Shown one piece after another: positions 5,757 to 6,700 of a stretch of DNA of 6,700 bases. Below the pieces are notes generated by a model that saw only the letters and a list, made by a program, of their open reading frames with translations, made no database searches and was not told where the DNA came from. Both the position numbers and the translations under genes were made by a program. Source of the DNA: Chloroflexota bacterium (GTDB lineage: Bacteria > Chloroflexota > Limnocylindria > Limnocylindrales > CSP1-4); NCBI GenBank assembly GCA_025935655.1, contig JAICUV010000186.1, forward strand, positions 1 to 6,700, written 5' to 3'. Numbering within the stretch: position 1 is the stretch's first letter; every line of letters starts with the position of its first letter.

Positions 5757-6700
5757 ATGCAGCCCCACCTCGACGAGTCGACCCAGCCGCTCGACGACAG
5801 CGGACCGGGGGACGGCTACCCGGACGCGCCGGCCGCCGATCCCGACGCCGAGGAGACGGCGCTCGCGGAGGACGCGATGGTCGCCGAGGGCGCGCCCGCC
5901 CCGCCGCCCGAGCCGGACGCGGGTCACGAGGACGCGCACGAGGACCCGGAGGCGGGGTCGCAGCACGCGGAGCAGGCGGCGCCCACGACGGTTGCCGAGC
6001 TCGTCGCGGCGACGCTGCGCGCGGCGGGTGTTCGGATCGCGTTCACCGTGCCCGGCGAGAGCTTCCTGCCCGTCCTCGACGCGCTCGAGGCCGCGGGCAT
6101 CCGGATCGTGGCCACCCGCCACGAGGGCGCCGCCGCGTTCGCCGCGGAGGCGTACGGCCAGCTCACCGGCCGCCCGGCCGCCTGCCTCGGCACGCGGATC
6201 GTAGGCGCGGCGAACCTGGGCATCGGCATCCACACCGCGACCGCCGACTCGACGCCCATGTTCGTGCTCGTCGGCCAAGTGGACCGCGGCCTGCGGGGCC
6301 GCGAGGCGTTCCAGGAGGTCGACCTCGTCAACACGATCGGTGCGCTGGCCAAGTGGGCGGGCGAGATCGACGACCCGGCCACGGCCGCCGCCACGCTCGA
6401 GGCGGCCGTCCGCGCCACGGTCGAGGGTCGGCCCGGCCCGGCGCTCATCAGCCTTCCCGAGGACGTCCTGGACCTGCCACTTCCCGAGGGGACGACGACG
6501 CCGGTCGTGCGCTCGCACCCGGACGTGCCGAACCCGGACGACGTGCGCGCCGTGCTGCACTTCCTCGCGGCCGCAGAGCGCCCGGTCATCCTCGCGGGCG
6601 CGGGCGTCCTGCGGGCGCGCTGCTCCAACGACCTCGTCCGGTTCGCGGAGCAGCTCCACGTCCCGGTGATCGCGTCGTGGCGGCGCGGTGACGTGATCCC
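5757..6700 (+). CDS. Thiamine-diphosphate enzyme, acetolactate-synthase-like, N-terminal part (3' end outside window)
   Basis: The first 314 residues of a TPP-dependent enzyme of the acetolactate synthase/pyruvate decarboxylase superfamily, cut by the right edge. Residues 1-76 are an Asp/Glu/Ala/Pro-rich tail with no Lys or Arg. The TPP-binding N-terminal domain starts near 78 (TVAELVAATLRAAGV). It continues with TVPGESFLPVLDAL (97-110) and RHEGAAAFAAEAYGQLTG (121-138), whose Glu123 is the expected cofactor-activating glutamate. Then come GTRIVGAANLGIGIHTA (145-161), DSTPMFVLVGQV (164-175), REAFQEVDL (182-190) and GRPGPALISLPEDV (224-237). The central domain begins around 260, with RPVILAGAGVL at 275-285. 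Acetolactate synthases normally have TSGPGATN where this has TRIVGAAN, so a role in branched-chain amino acid synthesis should not be assumed. The C-terminal pyrophosphate-binding domain is outside the window. Start chosen by AGGAGG at 5746-5751. Confidence 0.9.
   Translation, partial: MQPHLDESTQPLDDSGPGDGYPDAPAADPDAEETALAEDAMVAEGAPAPPPEPDAGHEDAHEDPEAGSQHAEQAAPTTVAELVAATLRAAGVRIAFTVPGESFLPVLDALEAAGIRIVATRHEGAAAFAAEAYGQLTGRPAACLGTRIVGAANLGIGIHTATADSTPMFVLVGQVDRGLRGREAFQEVDLVNTIGALAKWAGEIDDPATAAATLEAAVRATVEGRPGPALISLPEDVLDLPLPEGTTTPVVRSHPDVPNPDDVRAVLHFLAAAERPVILAGAGVLRARCSNDLVRFAEQLHVPVIASWRRGDVI

Overview
The window is a very GC-rich piece of bacterial chromosome (for example, bases 2581-2640 contain 46 G/C out of 60). 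Every supported gene is on the + strand and they are packed with almost no spacing. GTG starts are common. The gene content is housekeeping: chromosome translocation, cell shape and wall, NAD salvage. I see no phage, transposon, CRISPR or toxin-type genes. The FtsK-RodZ-CinA order, the RodZ with extracytoplasmic Ig-like domains and the base composition suggest a high-GC Gram-positive-type or Chloroflexota-like bacterium. This is an inference; there is no rRNA or other decisive marker.

Bases 1-5543 look like one transcription unit of six genes: (1) the C-terminal motor and DNA-reading part of an FtsK/SpoIIIE DNA translocase, cut by the left edge; (2) a RodZ-like membrane protein with an N-terminal helix-turn-helix, one membrane segment, two Ig-like repeats and a C-terminal DUF4115-type domain; (3) a stand-alone PncC/CinA C-terminal domain (NMN amidase); (4) a MurC-family Mur ligase; (5) a small NTF2/SnoaL-like protein; (6) a YajQ-family protein. 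Each junction is either a 4-base start/stop overlap (ATGA or GTGA) or a single-base gap (TGA-C-GTG), so translational coupling is likely throughout.

Bases 5544-5756 hold a 36-codon candidate membrane peptide (5552-5662) and a 94-base spacer with a possible GC-rich hairpin and a strong AGGAGG ribosome binding site. From 5757 to the right edge runs the first part of a thiamine-diphosphate enzyme related to acetolactate synthase. It has an unusual acidic N-terminal extension and a non-canonical motif where acetolactate synthases carry their SGPG segment.

Together, FtsK, RodZ and the Mur ligase point to an envelope and division cluster with NMN salvage embedded in it. The layout resembles the widespread spoIIIE-rodZ-pgsA-cinA-recA neighbourhood of Gram-positive bacteria, but with pgsA and recA missing, CinA reduced to its amidase domain and a Mur ligase in the following position. 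I find no convincing sign of a wholly new system. The items most worth a second look are the MurC/Mpl-like mixed motifs, the RodZ ectodomain, the acidic tail and second possible start of the TPP enzyme, and the tiny membrane ORF.
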